In this document: in pieces, positions 1-7,002 of the stretch
Layout of the letters: every line of letters starts with the position of its first letter
Numbering within the stretch: position 1 is the first letter of the stretch
Source: JACQFZ01 sp036381895
GTDB lineage: Bacteria; Pseudomonadota; Gammaproteobacteria; Acidiferrobacterales; Sulfurifustaceae
Assembly (NCBI GenBank): GCA_036381895.1
Contig: DASVBY010000107.1
Coordinates: 1-13,690 of the forward strand
Reading direction: 5' to 3'
DNA length: 13,690 nucleotides
Position numbers and translations under genes: made by a program
Notes under the pieces: generated by a model
Told to the model about the DNA's origin: nothing
The model's input: the letters and a program-made list of their open reading frames with translations, nothing else
Database searches by the model: none

Positions 1-644
1 AGCCCGAAGGGATCCATCAGGCCGACCTCGAAGGAGAAGCCGCCGAACTTCGGCGAGGTGTAGCTGATCTGGCCTTTCCAGTCGGCGTAGAGATACCCCG
101 TGCCGATGCGGCCGAGCGTGGTGTTGCCGCCGCCCCCGCTCGCCCCGGCGCCCACACCGAGCAGCGTCATATCGGACAGGATCGCCTCCGACGCGAAGAT
201 GCCGAGGTCCCGGCCCAATTTCACCGTGCCCCAGCTATCGCCGACCGTGAGGAACACCTGCCGGAAGTTGGACGTGTTCAGGCCGAGCGCCTGATCGAGG
301 CCGTTCGTGAACTGACCGCTGTCGACACCGGGCTGAAAGCCGATCGTGATGCCGACGTCGAGATCGTTGGCGCGCGTCTTGGCGGCGAACCCGAACCAGG
401 AAGGCAACAACCCGGTGCGGATGTTCGCGTCGTCATCGCTGTCGACGCAAGAGAGTCCGGCGAGCACCTCGGTTGTCGGCCCCGGATCCTCGCAGCTCGC
501 GTTGGTCGCGAAAGCGTTGACGTTGCCGGAGAACTCGAGGTCCCAGTCGCCGGCTTTCAACTCGATGGCAGCGTTCGCGCCGGAAGCGCTGAGCAGCGCG
601 CACGCAGCCGCCACGGCTGTGCTGAGTTTCGTCCGTGAAAACAT
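1..644 (-). CDS. outer-membrane porin, N-terminal 214 residues (3' end outside window)
   Basis: The frame opens with ATG at 644 and stays open to the window edge, so the C-terminal barrel is missing. Residues 1-25 (MFSRTKLSTAVAAACALLSASGANA) form a clear signal peptide with an ANA|AIE cleavage site. The mature part starts AIELKAGDWDLEFSGNVNAF, a typical first porin strand. Alternating strands follow, then GTVKLGRDLGIF and ISYTSPKFGGFSFEVGLMDP, which recall the strand and turn patterns of the Gram-negative porin superfamily (trimeric general diffusion channels). Two cysteines (in ASCEDPG and LSCVDSD) lie in an early loop and could form a disulfide. GGGGG sits 10 nt before the ATG as a weak ribosome site. 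Upstream on the same strand is a perfect sigma-54 promoter core, so expression probably depends on RpoN and an unknown activator. The substrate cannot be told from sequence. The porin assignment is firm; the subfamily is not. Confidence 0.88.
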   Translation of the reverse strand, partial: MFSRTKLSTAVAAACALLSASGANAAIELKAGDWDLEFSGNVNAFATNASCEDPGPTTEVLAGLSCVDSDDDANIRTGLLPSWFGFAAKTRANDLDVGITIGFQPGVDSGQFTNGLDQALGLNTSNFRQVFLTVGDSWGTVKLGRDLGIFASEAILSDMTLLGVGAGASGGGGNTTLGRIGTGYLYADWKGQISYTSPKFGGFSFEVGLMDPFG

Positions 645-773
645 CTGCTCGAACCCCCAAAATTGATGGTGGTTTACTCCAAGAACCCGAAGGCGCGATC
701 CGCCTTCTCGCCGCGCCGGCCTCCCGTGCGCGATGCCAACAATCGGCCCACTGAACCTCATCCTTGTGGCGCG

Positions 774-997
774 GGTGACAGTGCGCGCCAAAGCAACGGT
801 CGTGCCAAGCCAGCCGATAACGGGGCATCACGGCTGCGGCGCAGCTGGCGCGGGAGCCGAAATCGAGGCCGACCTGTCACGCGCCGAAGATTCATACGCC
901 AAATAGCGCGCACGCAACGAAGCACGGCGCGAGGAATGTCCACCCGATTTTGAGTCGGGCGTGACAAACGTGTCTTAGAAAGGTGACAGGTGCGCCA
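774..997. repeat. direct repeat GGTGACA(G)GTGCGCCA, two copies
   Basis: Copy 1 (774-788) is GGTGACAGTGCGCCA. Copy 2 (982-997) is GGTGACAGGTGCGCCA, identical except for one inserted G. The copies lie 208 bp apart. Between them, CCTGTCAC (873-880) is the exact inverse of GTGACAGG (983-990), and TGACA AACG TGTC lies at 962-974. Copy 1 overlaps the predicted porin transcription start. Copy 2 lies about 135-150 bp upstream of the predicted kinase start, a usual distance for enhancer sites of sigma-54 activators. Function is inferred. Confidence 0.4.
790..805 (-). promoter_or_regulatory. sigma-54 (RpoN) promoter for the porin
   Basis: Read on the minus strand, 805 to 790 is TGGCACG, 4 nt, TTGCT. 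This matches the sigma-54 core consensus TGGCACG-N4-TTGCW at every specified base. The -24 GG (804-803) and -12 GC (792-791) are exactly 10 nt apart. Transcription would start near 779, giving a leader of about 135 nt to the porin ATG at 644. Sigma-54 promoters need an AAA+ enhancer-binding protein, and none is encoded in this window. Confidence 0.75.
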
Positions 998-1105
998 CGC
1001 CCTGCCACACATGCGCCGCTCGGTGGCTCGCGCGCAACGCCCGGACGCGCCGCGCAGGAGCCGTTTTCACGGCTGTAGGCGCCCTCGCTCGCGCAGCCGC
1101 TTTCC

Positions 1106-1121
1106 TGGCATGCGCTTTGCC
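1106..1121 (+). promoter_or_regulatory. sigma-54 (RpoN) promoter for the histidine kinase operon
   Basis: The plus strand reads TGGCATG, 4 nt, TTGCC. GG (1107-1108) and GC (1119-1120) are exactly 10 nt apart. It fits TGGCAYG-N4-TTGCW except for C at the last position. The start would be near 1132, leaving a leader of about 175 nt before ATG 1307. The copy is weaker than the porin one. TGGCATG recurs at 1124-1130, so part of the match could belong to a different protein site. Confidence 0.55.
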
Positions 1122-1306
1122 AATGGCATGGCGGGCGCCCGTACCGCAGCGAGGGGCGTTCGAGATCCGTCGGCAACTTTCTTGCCGCCCGACCGTTCCC
1201 GGTTTTGTCTTGCTCGACGGGGCGAAGGACGCATCCTCAGGCCGGCGACGGCACCTTGGCGAGAGCGACGCGCGTGAAGCACTTCGACTCGAAATCAACG
1301 CGGCCG

Positions 1307-2215
1307 ATGCGCGATTTTGCGATCGTGTTCGGCAGCACTCTTCTCGTCGCCATCCTGAGCGCTCGCCTGGAGCTGAGCGAGCGGCTGAACGCATGGACGC
1401 GCGCGTACGAACACTGGCAACTCGACGAGCTCGTGCTGGTGCTGCTCGCGCTCGCGCTCGGACTCGCGTGGTTCGCCGCGCGCCGCTGGCGCGAGAGCCG
1501 GCGCACCGCGGCCGAGTACGCGCGCAGCGAAGCCGAGATCGCGCGCCTGCTCGAGCAGAACCGCCGCTTCGCGCAGCAGCTTCTCGTGGCGCAGGAGGAA
1601 GAGCGGCGCTATCTCGCGCGCGAGCTGCACGACGAGCTCGGACAGCTGTGCAACGCCCTCAAGGTCGACGCCGTGTCGATCGCGCGGCGGCGCGCGGACG
1701 AGAGCGCCGCGATCCGCGCCACCGCCGAGGCTTTGATCGCGACCGCCGACCGGCTGCACGACACCTTGCGCTCGCTGCTCACGCGCCTGCGGCCGCAGGC
1801 GCTCGACATCGGGCTCGCCGCGGCGATCGAGCAGCATCTCGAGGCGTGGGAGCGGCGCCACGCGATCGCCTGCCGCTTCATCCCCGAGGGCCGTTTCGAC
1901 AACTTCGGCGAGGCGCTCAACATCGCGCTCTACCGCAGCGTGCAGGAGTGCTTGAACAACGTCGCACGGCATGCGGCCGGAGCGCGCCTCGTGACCGTGC
2001 GCCTGGGGCAGGCGCCGCGCGGCAGCGCCGGGCGCCCGCACGTGCTGCTCACCGTCGAGGACGACGGCTGCGGCGCGGATCCCGGGCGCGTGCACGCGGG
2101 CCTCGGCCTCGCCGGCATGAAAGAGCGGCTGTCGGCGCTCGGCGGCGCGCTGGTCTTCGAGAGCGCACCCGGCAAGGGCGCGCGCGTCGCGGTGAGCGTG
2201 CCGCTCGAGAGCTGA
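1307..2215 (+). CDS. NarL-family sensor histidine kinase (HisKA_3 type) with minimal membrane sensor
   Basis: Membrane-bound two-component kinase of about 302 residues. Helix 1 spans about residues 3-19 and helix 2 about 42-58, with only some 21 residues between them, so there is no periplasmic sensor domain. A coiled linker (about 63-95) leads to the HisKA_3 H-box EERRYLARELHDELGQ with phospho-acceptor His108. The HATPase region has an N-box (QECLNNVARHA, 213-223), a G-box DDGCG near 252, and GLGLAGMKERL near 266. I chose ATG 1307 because the first membrane helix begins at once after it, though no clear ribosome site precedes it. GTG 1274 and TTG 1205 are in-frame alternatives. The stop is 2 nt before the response regulator start, so the two form an operon, probably from the sigma-54 promoter at 1106-1121. 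The signal may be sensed in the membrane or through a partner protein. Confidence 0.9.
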   Translation: MRDFAIVFGSTLLVAILSARLELSERLNAWTRAYEHWQLDELVLVLLALALGLAWFAARRWRESRRTAAEYARSEAEIARLLEQNRRFAQQLLVAQEEERRYLARELHDELGQLCNALKVDAVSIARRRADESAAIRATAEALIATADRLHDTLRSLLTRLRPQALDIGLAAAIEQHLEAWERRHAIACRFIPEGRFDNFGEALNIALYRSVQECLNNVARHAAGARLVTVRLGQAPRGSAGRPHVLLTVEDDGCGADPGRVHAGLGLAGMKERLSALGGALVFESAPGKGARVAVSVPLES

Positions 2216-2217
2216 CG

Positions 2218-2862
2218 ATGGGCGTGCTTCGAGTGCTGCTCGTCGACGATCACGCGGTGGTCCGCGCCGGCTACCGCCGGCTGCTCGAGCTCGATGCGGG
2301 AATCGCGGTCGCGGCCGAGGCCGCGGACGCCGCGCAGGGCTACGCGGCCTTTTGCGCCGAGTCCCCGGACGTCAGCATCGTCGACCTGTCGCTGCCCGGC
2401 GGCGGCGGGCTCGAGCTGATCCGGCGCATGCGTGCGCACGCGCCGCAGGCGGCGGTGCTCGCGTTCAGCATGCACGACGACGCGCTCTTCGCGGTGCGCG
2501 CGCTGCAGGCGGGCGCGCGCGGCTACGTGACGAAGAGAAGCGCGCCCGACGTACTGATCGAGGCGGTGGCGGCGGTCGCCGGCGGAAAGACGTACTTGAG
2601 CCCCGACATCGGCGCTCAGCTCGCCCAGCGCGGCGCCGATGCCGCGCATCCGCTCGAGCTCCTGTCGGCCCGCGAGTTCGAGATCTTCCGCCAGCTCGCC
2701 GACGGACGCGCGATCGGCGACATCGCCGCGGCGCTGCACCTGAGCCCCAAGACCGTCGCGAATTACCAGACGCAGATCAAGGAAAAGCTCGGCGTGGCGA
2801 GCAGCGCCGCGCTCGTGCACCTCGCCCTGCGGCACGGACTGCTGCAGCCGCTCCCCAATTAG
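2218..2862 (+). CDS. LuxR/NarL-family response regulator
   Basis: Cytoplasmic DNA-binding regulator of 214 residues, the full length for this family. The receiver domain has the acidic pair D10-D11, phospho-acceptor Asp56 in IVDLSLPGG, Ser84 in the switch position and Lys106 in GYVTKR. A LuxR-type helix-turn-helix occupies about residues 150-208, with LSAREFEIFRQLADGR and IAAALHLSPKTVANYQTQI. It starts 2 nt after the kinase stop and is almost certainly its partner. It has no AAA+ domain, so it cannot itself activate sigma-54 promoters. A likely target is the TonB-dependent receptor 102 bp downstream, but this is inferred from position only. Confidence 0.93.
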   Translation: MGVLRVLLVDDHAVVRAGYRRLLELDAGIAVAAEAADAAQGYAAFCAESPDVSIVDLSLPGGGGLELIRRMRAHAPQAAVLAFSMHDDALFAVRALQAGARGYVTKRSAPDVLIEAVAAVAGGKTYLSPDIGAQLAQRGADAAHPLELLSAREFEIFRQLADGRAIGDIAAALHLSPKTVANYQTQIKEKLGVASSAALVHLALRHGLLQPLPN

Positions 2863-2886
2863 CGGAACGAGCACGCCGCTTCAGCT

Positions 2887-2901
2887 CGGGAATTTCTCCC
2901 G
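2887..2901 (+). terminator. small hairpin between response regulator and receptor
   Basis: CGGGA, 5-nt loop ATTTC, TCCCG, 24 nt after the response regulator stop. There is no T-tract, so it is a weak terminator candidate or a processing or operator site separating regulator and receptor expression. Confidence 0.2.
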
Positions 2902-2964
2902 TGGCCGGCCGCTGCTCCTGTGGTAGCGTCGCAAGCCGCACCACCATACCAACGGGAGACTGTC

Positions 2965-5298
2965 ATGTCGCTTCGCTTCATGCTTCGCGGCGTCGTGTCG
3001 GCAGCGTCCGCGCTGGCCGCCGGCGCCGCGCTCGCGCAGAACCCGGCAGCGCGGCTCGAAGCACCGACCATCGAAGTCATCGGCACGACGCCGCTGCCGG
3101 TGCTCGGGACACCCGCCGAGCAGGTACCCGCCAACGTCCAGGGCGCGACCGGCGACGATGCCCGCAGACGGCAGAGCACGAGCCTTCCCGAGCTCATGCA
3201 GCAGCAGCTCACCGGGGTCAACGTCAACGAGCTTCAGAGCAATCCCTTCCAGCCCGACGTGAGCTTTCGCGGCTTCGTCGCCTCGCCGCTCCTCGGCGCG
3301 CCGCAGGGGCTGTCGGTGTTCCAGGACGGCGTGCGCATCAACGAAGCGTTCGGCGACGTCGTCAACTGGGATCTGATACCGCAGTCTGCCATTTCCTCGA
3401 TCAACCTGATCCCCGGAACCAACCCGGTATTCGGTCTCAACACGCTCGGCGGCGCACTCTCGATCGTGACGAAGAGCGGTTTTCAGTATCCGGGGGCGCT
3501 GTTCCAGGCCTACGGCGGCTCGTTCGCGCGCCGCGCGGCCGAGTTCGAGGTCGGCGGCCACGGCGAGACCATGGACTACTTCCTGACCGGCAATCTGTTC
3601 AAGGAGAACGGCTGGCGCGACCACTCGCCCTCCGACGTGCGGCAGCTCTTCGGCAAGGTCGGCTGGGAGACGTCGCGCAGCGACCTCGACGTGAGCTATA
3701 CCTGGGCCGACACCGACCTCACCGGCAACGGCCTCGCGCCGCCGACGCTGCTCGAGCAGCGGCGGGAGGCGGTGTTCACGTTTCCCGACAATACCCGCAA
3801 CCGCCTGAACTTCGTCAACGCGAGCGGCAGCCATTGGCTCAACGACGACCTGCTCCTCGCCGGCAACGTCTACTACCGCCGGCTCAAGACGCGCACGTTC
3901 AACGGCGACCTGAACGACGAGTACGAAGACGCGTTCGAGGCTTGCGCCGGCGACCCCGTGTGCGAGGCGGATCTGCTCGCTTCGGAAACCGGCGAGAACA
4001 ACCGCACCTTCACCTCGCAGCGCCGCTACGGGCTCGCGGCGCAGCTCACGCACCTCGGAGACATCGGCGCGCGGCGCAACCGCTTCACCGTCGGGTTCAA
4101 CTACGACGACGGGCGCAGCGACTTCGAACAGACGGAGCAGGAGGCGGTCCTGAGCCCCGAGCGCGGCACGGTGGCGGTCGACGACGAGGAAATCGACGTC
4201 AACCTGCGCGGGACCACGCGCAGGTACGGGATCTACGTCACCGACACCTGGTCGCTCACGGATACCGCGCACCTGACGCTCTCGGGGCGCTACGACCATA
4301 CGCGCGTCGAGCTCGACGACCGCCTGAGCACCGCGCTCGACGGCCGGCACCGGTTCGAGCGGTTCAATCCGGCGGTCGGCATCAACCTGACGCCGCGACC
4401 CGACCTGGTCTACTACGCGGCCTACAGCGAAGGCAGCCGCGCCCCCACCCCGATCGAGCTCGGCTGCGCCGATCCGGCGAATCCCTGCATCCTGCCGAAC
4501 GCCATGGCGGCCGACCCGCCGCTCGATCAGGTCGTCGCCAAGACCTGGGAGACGGGCGCGCGCGGCCGTCTCGGGTCCATCGGCTGGAGCGCGGCGCTGT
4601 TTCGCACCACGCTGCACGACGACATCCACTTCATCGCATCGTCGACGACCGGCGCCGGGTTTTTCGACAACGTGGGACGCACGCGCCGCCAGGGCCTCGA
4701 ACTCGGGCTCAACGGGCGCCACGGCGACTTCACCTGGTCGGCGGGCTATGCGTTCGTCGACGCGACGTTCGAATCGCCGCTCACGATCCTCGCCGAGGAC
4801 AACAGCACCGCCGATGCCGCGGGCTTCATCACGGTCCAGCCGGGCGACCGCATCCCGCTCATCCCCAAGCACACGCTGAAGCTGACCGGCGAGTACGCCG
4901 TCACCCCGGACTGGTCGGTCGGCGCGACCGTGATCGCGGCCTCCGAGCAGTTCGCGCGCGGCAACGAGAACAACGACCACCAGCCGGACGGGGTGCAGTT
5001 CCTGCATTCCGGCGAAGTGAGCGGCTACGCCGTCGTCAACCTGCACACGCGCTACCGCATCGCGCGCGGCTGGGAGCTGTTCGGGCGCGTGTACAACGTG
5101 TTCGACAAAGAGTACGCGACGGCCGGCGCGCTCGCGATCAACCCGTTCGACGCGGCCGGGCAGTTCCAGCCCGACCCGGACGACTGGCGCAGCGAAACCT
5201 TCCTCGCGCCGGGCGCGCCGCTCGGCGCCTGGATCGGCGTGCGCTACGCGCTCGGGGATCGCCAGACGAGCCGCGCCCCGGCCGCCGATTTCGATTGA
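2965..5298 (+). CDS. TonB-dependent outer-membrane receptor
   Basis: Energy-coupled outer-membrane importer of 777 residues, normal size for the family. The signal peptide is about residues 1-24 (ends AAGAALA|QNP). A TonB-box-like APTIEVIG is at about 33-40. The plug follows, with LPELMQQQLTGVNVNE, PDVSFRGFVASP, GLSVFQDGVRINEAFGD and LNTLGGALSIVTKSG, the usual plug motifs. The rest is a beta-barrel rich in aromatic strands, including ETGARGRLGSIGWSAALFRT, GYAVVNLHTRYRIARGWELF and NVFDKEYATAG. Two Cys pairs (CAGDPVC and CADPANPC) probably close extracellular loops. The start is well set: GGGAG lies 6-7 nt before ATG 2965. After the presumed last strand (GAWIGVRYAL) come about 14 polar residues, whereas most relatives end on an aromatic strand residue. 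The substrate (siderophore, cobalamin, sugar or other) cannot be named. Position suggests control by the preceding two-component pair. Confidence 0.93.
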   Translation: MSLRFMLRGVVSAASALAAGAALAQNPAARLEAPTIEVIGTTPLPVLGTPAEQVPANVQGATGDDARRRQSTSLPELMQQQLTGVNVNELQSNPFQPDVSFRGFVASPLLGAPQGLSVFQDGVRINEAFGDVVNWDLIPQSAISSINLIPGTNPVFGLNTLGGALSIVTKSGFQYPGALFQAYGGSFARRAAEFEVGGHGETMDYFLTGNLFKENGWRDHSPSDVRQLFGKVGWETSRSDLDVSYTWADTDLTGNGLAPPTLLEQRREAVFTFPDNTRNRLNFVNASGSHWLNDDLLLAGNVYYRRLKTRTFNGDLNDEYEDAFEACAGDPVCEADLLASETGENNRTFTSQRRYGLAAQLTHLGDIGARRNRFTVGFNYDDGRSDFEQTEQEAVLSPERGTVAVDDEEIDVNLRGTTRRYGIYVTDTWSLTDTAHLTLSGRYDHTRVELDDRLSTALDGRHRFERFNPAVGINLTPRPDLVYYAAYSEGSRAPTPIELGCADPANPCILPNAMAADPPLDQVVAKTWETGARGRLGSIGWSAALFRTTLHDDIHFIASSTTGAGFFDNVGRTRRQGLELGLNGRHGDFTWSAGYAFVDATFESPLTILAEDNSTADAAGFITVQPGDRIPLIPKHTLKLTGEYAVTPDWSVGATVIAASEQFARGNENNDHQPDGVQFLHSGEVSGYAVVNLHTRYRIARGWELFGRVYNVFDKEYATAGALAINPFDAAGQFQPDPDDWRSETFLAPGAPLGAWIGVRYALGDRQTSRAPAADFD

Positions 5299-5305
5299 GT
5301 ACCGA

Positions 5306-5324
5306 GCGCCTTCAGGACAGGCGC
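5306..5324. terminator. possible shared hairpin between convergent receptor and SDR genes
   Basis: GCGCCT, 7-nt loop, AGGCGC begins 8 nt after the receptor stop and overlaps the SDR stop codon (5312-5314). The two genes converge with only 13 bp between them. Neither strand has a T-run after the stem, so termination here is only a possibility. Confidence 0.25.
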
Positions 5325-6058
5325 GCGAGGACGCGCAGCGGCACGCGGCGCATCAGGAAGCCGATCAAGGTCCACGGCCACGCCGGCACGTACGCCCTGA
5401 CCGGCTCCCGCTCGATCGCGCGCACGAGCGCGCGCGACCCGGTCGCGGCGTCCACCTCGAACGGCAGGTGCCCGGCGCCGGCGTTGAGCTCGGTGCGGAT
5501 GTAGCCGGGATAGATCGTGCTCACCTTGATCCGGCTCGCAATCAGCTCGGCGCGGATGCCCTCGGCGAGCGCCGCGAGCCCCGCCTTGGTCGCGGCGTAG
5601 GTCGTGAGATGCCGCGGCAGGCCGCGCAGCGCGCTCACCGACGCGATCGCGACGAGGTGTCCGTGGCCCTGGCGCCGGAAGATCTGCACCGCCGCTTCGC
5701 ATTGCGCGAGCGCGGCGACGAAATTCGTCTCCGCGGTCCGGCGGTTGACCGCGAAGTACCCGGTGCCGATGCGCCTGCCCTCGCCGATGCCGGCGTTGAC
5801 GATGATGCGGTCGAGCCCGCCGAGCTCGGCGGCGAACGCCTCGAACACGCGAAACACCGCGTCGTGGTCGTTCACGTCGAGCGCCCGCACCGACACGCGG
5901 CACGCCGGATGTGCGGCTTCGAGCTCGCGCTTGAGCGCCTCGAGGCGCTCGATGCGCCGGGCGCAGAGCGCGAGCTGGCGGCCCATGGCCGCGAACTCGC
6001 GCGCCATGCCTTCGCCGAGCCCGGAGCTCGCGCCGGTGATGAGAATGGTCCTGCGCAT
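5312..6058 (-). CDS. short-chain dehydrogenase/reductase (classical SDR)
   Basis: Soluble NAD(P)-dependent oxidoreductase of 248 residues, the classical SDR length. The cofactor loop is TGASSGLG (8-15). Arg34-Arg35 after the second strand favour NADP(H). The NAG motif is at 88-90, and the catalytic set is Asn112, Ser140, Tyr154 and Lys158 in YAATK, all present. The C-terminus (VPAWPWTLIGFLMRRVPLRV) is hydrophobic and could touch the membrane or a lipid substrate. GAGG lies 8 nt before ATG 6058. The gene is last in an operon, 9 nt after the histidine phosphatase-like gene, so it probably oxidises or reduces a hydroxy- or keto-acyl intermediate of the acyl-CoA dehydrogenase pathway. That role is inferred from context. 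Confidence 0.92.
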   Translation of the reverse strand: MRRTILITGASSGLGEGMAREFAAMGRQLALCARRIERLEALKRELEAAHPACRVSVRALDVNDHDAVFRVFEAFAAELGGLDRIIVNAGIGEGRRIGTGYFAVNRRTAETNFVAALAQCEAAVQIFRRQGHGHLVAIASVSALRGLPRHLTTYAATKAGLAALAEGIRAELIASRIKVSTIYPGYIRTELNAGAGHLPFEVDAATGSRALVRAIEREPVRAYVPAWPWTLIGFLMRRVPLRVLARLS

Positions 6059-6067
6059 GCGGCCGCC

Positions 6068-6760
6068 TCAGCGGTAGGTGATGAGGTCGCTGCGCGCGCC
6101 CTCGAAGTGCGCGTGGTCGTTCAGCGTCGATACGTACCGGCCGCGGCGGCCGTAGATCACCTTGGTGATGCCGCCGTTCACCAGCAGCCAGTTCAGCTGG
6201 AACGCGTCGGCGTCGGGAATCCGCAGGAGCGTCTGCGCGATCGCGGAGATCGGACCGCCGGAGGTGAACACGAGCGCGGTCTTCGAGCCGTCGAGCGCGC
6301 CGATCACGGCGTCGAGCCCGCGCAGGCAGCGCGCCCGGAAGCTCGCCCAGGATTCGCTGTACTCGCGGTCGTGCTGCCCGCTCACCCAGCGCGCGACGGC
6401 GCGGGTGAACATCTCCTGAAACGCGCGCCGCGGGTCGCCGGACTGGAAGATCTCCGCCGCCATCACCCCACGGTCGCGATAGCGCGGCTCGTAGCGCACC
6501 ACGATCTCGTCGTGATCGTATTCGTTGAAGTCGGCGGACTCCTCGGGCACGCCGTCGTAGCCGTAGGCAGCGAGGCAGGCCTCCGCGGTCTGCCGGTGCC
6601 GCCGCTGCGTGCCGGTGTAGACGGCATGCACCCGCGGCACCCGCGTGCGCAGCGCCGCGCCGACGACGCGCGCCTGCTCGACCCCGAGCGGCGAGAGCTC
6701 GTCGTAGTCGTCCCGGTCGAACGACGCCTGGCCGTGGCGGATGAGATAGATCGCGCCCAT
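6068..6760 (-). CDS. histidine phosphatase superfamily protein with second catalytic His replaced
   Basis: Phosphoglycerate-mutase-like fold, 230 residues. The N-terminus MGAIYLIRHGQASFDRDDYD carries the RHG motif with nucleophile His9 and Arg8. TGTQRRHRQTAEAC (about 49-62) supplies the second phosphate-binding Arg, and FNEYDHDEI (78-86) the acidic region. The second family His, normally in a SHGG-type motif, is Ser167 in VFTSGGPIS, so the canonical two-His active site is not intact. The protein could be an altered phosphatase, a weak hydrolase or a binding protein. ATG 6760 shares its A with the stop of the preceding small gene (TGATG), indicating translational coupling. A GTG two codons earlier is possible. 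It lies between the acyl-CoA dehydrogenase/small gene and the SDR in one operon. Confidence 0.88.
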   Translation of the reverse strand: MGAIYLIRHGQASFDRDDYDELSPLGVEQARVVGAALRTRVPRVHAVYTGTQRRHRQTAEACLAAYGYDGVPEESADFNEYDHDEIVVRYEPRYRDRGVMAAEIFQSGDPRRAFQEMFTRAVARWVSGQHDREYSESWASFRARCLRGLDAVIGALDGSKTALVFTSGGPISAIAQTLLRIPDADAFQLNWLLVNGGITKVIYGRRGRYVSTLNDHAHFEGARSDLITYR

Positions 6761-6951
6761 CAGCACCCGTTCCGCCGGAGGATCCTGCGGTAGCGCCTGC
6801 CGAAGCGATCGGTCGGGGCCCGGAAGTTCGCGACCACGTGATCGGGCGTCTGGCGACGAAAACAACTGCAGCCGACCTGCTGCACGATCACTGCGGGCCC
6901 GAACGGGCCGCAGACTTCATGGAACGCCCGGTTGTCCGCCTCGAGCCGCAT
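6760..6951 (-). CDS. small 63-aa protein of unknown function, coupled to the phosphatase-like gene
   Basis: I do not recognise this protein. It starts MRLEADNRAFHEVCGPFG and has a middle section with VGCSCFRRQTPDHVV. It ends in an Arg-rich tail (FGRRYRRILRRNGC). It has four Cys, no signal peptide and no membrane helix. Three points support coding: 54 of its 63 codons end in G or C, the other two codon positions are less GC-rich, and its TGA overlaps the next ATG as TGATG. AGG lies 4 nt before ATG 6951, a weak ribosome site. A GTG at 7002, immediately after the acyl-CoA dehydrogenase stop, would give 80 residues. It fills the slot between acyl-CoA dehydrogenase and phosphatase-like genes. Cys and Arg content would suit a metal or nucleic-acid ligand, but that is speculation. 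Confidence 0.55.
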   Translation of the reverse strand: MRLEADNRAFHEVCGPFGPAVIVQQVGCSCFRRQTPDHVVANFRAPTDRFGRRYRRILRRNGC

Positions 6952-7002
6952 GCGGCCTAAAATAGTACTCGACAACCTCCTCGCACCGCAGCTCCCCGGC
7001 AC

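Larger units (their letters stand above)
645..1306. other. 662-bp divergent regulatory region between porin and histidine kinase
   Basis: No open frame here has a start, ribosome site and protein-like composition together. Translations in all frames are Arg-rich and low in hydrophobic residues. The stretch holds two divergent sigma-54 promoter signatures (listed separately), five TGACA/TGTC words (776-780, 875-879, 962-966, 971-974, 984-988), and a near-perfect direct repeat (774-788 and 982-997). A CCCGA/TCGGG hairpin lies at 943-959. A 6-bp hairpin (CGGCAA, 5 nt, TTGCCG; 1171-1187) in the kinase leader is followed by TTTTGTCTT at about 1203-1211. I read the region as shared control DNA for both flanking units. 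Confidence 0.6.

Noticed and set aside
1117..2217. Long in-frame extension upstream of the response regulator (to a 581-residue protein)
   Set aside because: The extension is Arg/Ala low-complexity and overlaps the whole kinase gene in another frame. The receiver domain starts exactly at ATG 2218.
2881..5046. 721-codon minus-strand frame opposite the receptor
   Set aside because: It is a mirror frame produced by high third-position GC, with no ribosome site and no recognisable domain.
2352..5504. 1050-codon plus-strand frame across the response regulator and receptor
   Set aside because: It is a GC-driven shadow: the translation is Arg-rich repeats while another frame encodes a full TonB-dependent receptor.
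5468..6793. 441-codon plus-strand frame opposite the SDR and phosphatase-like genes
   Set aside because: It is a shadow of two well-supported minus-strand genes; the composition is Ala/Arg/His-rich without motifs.
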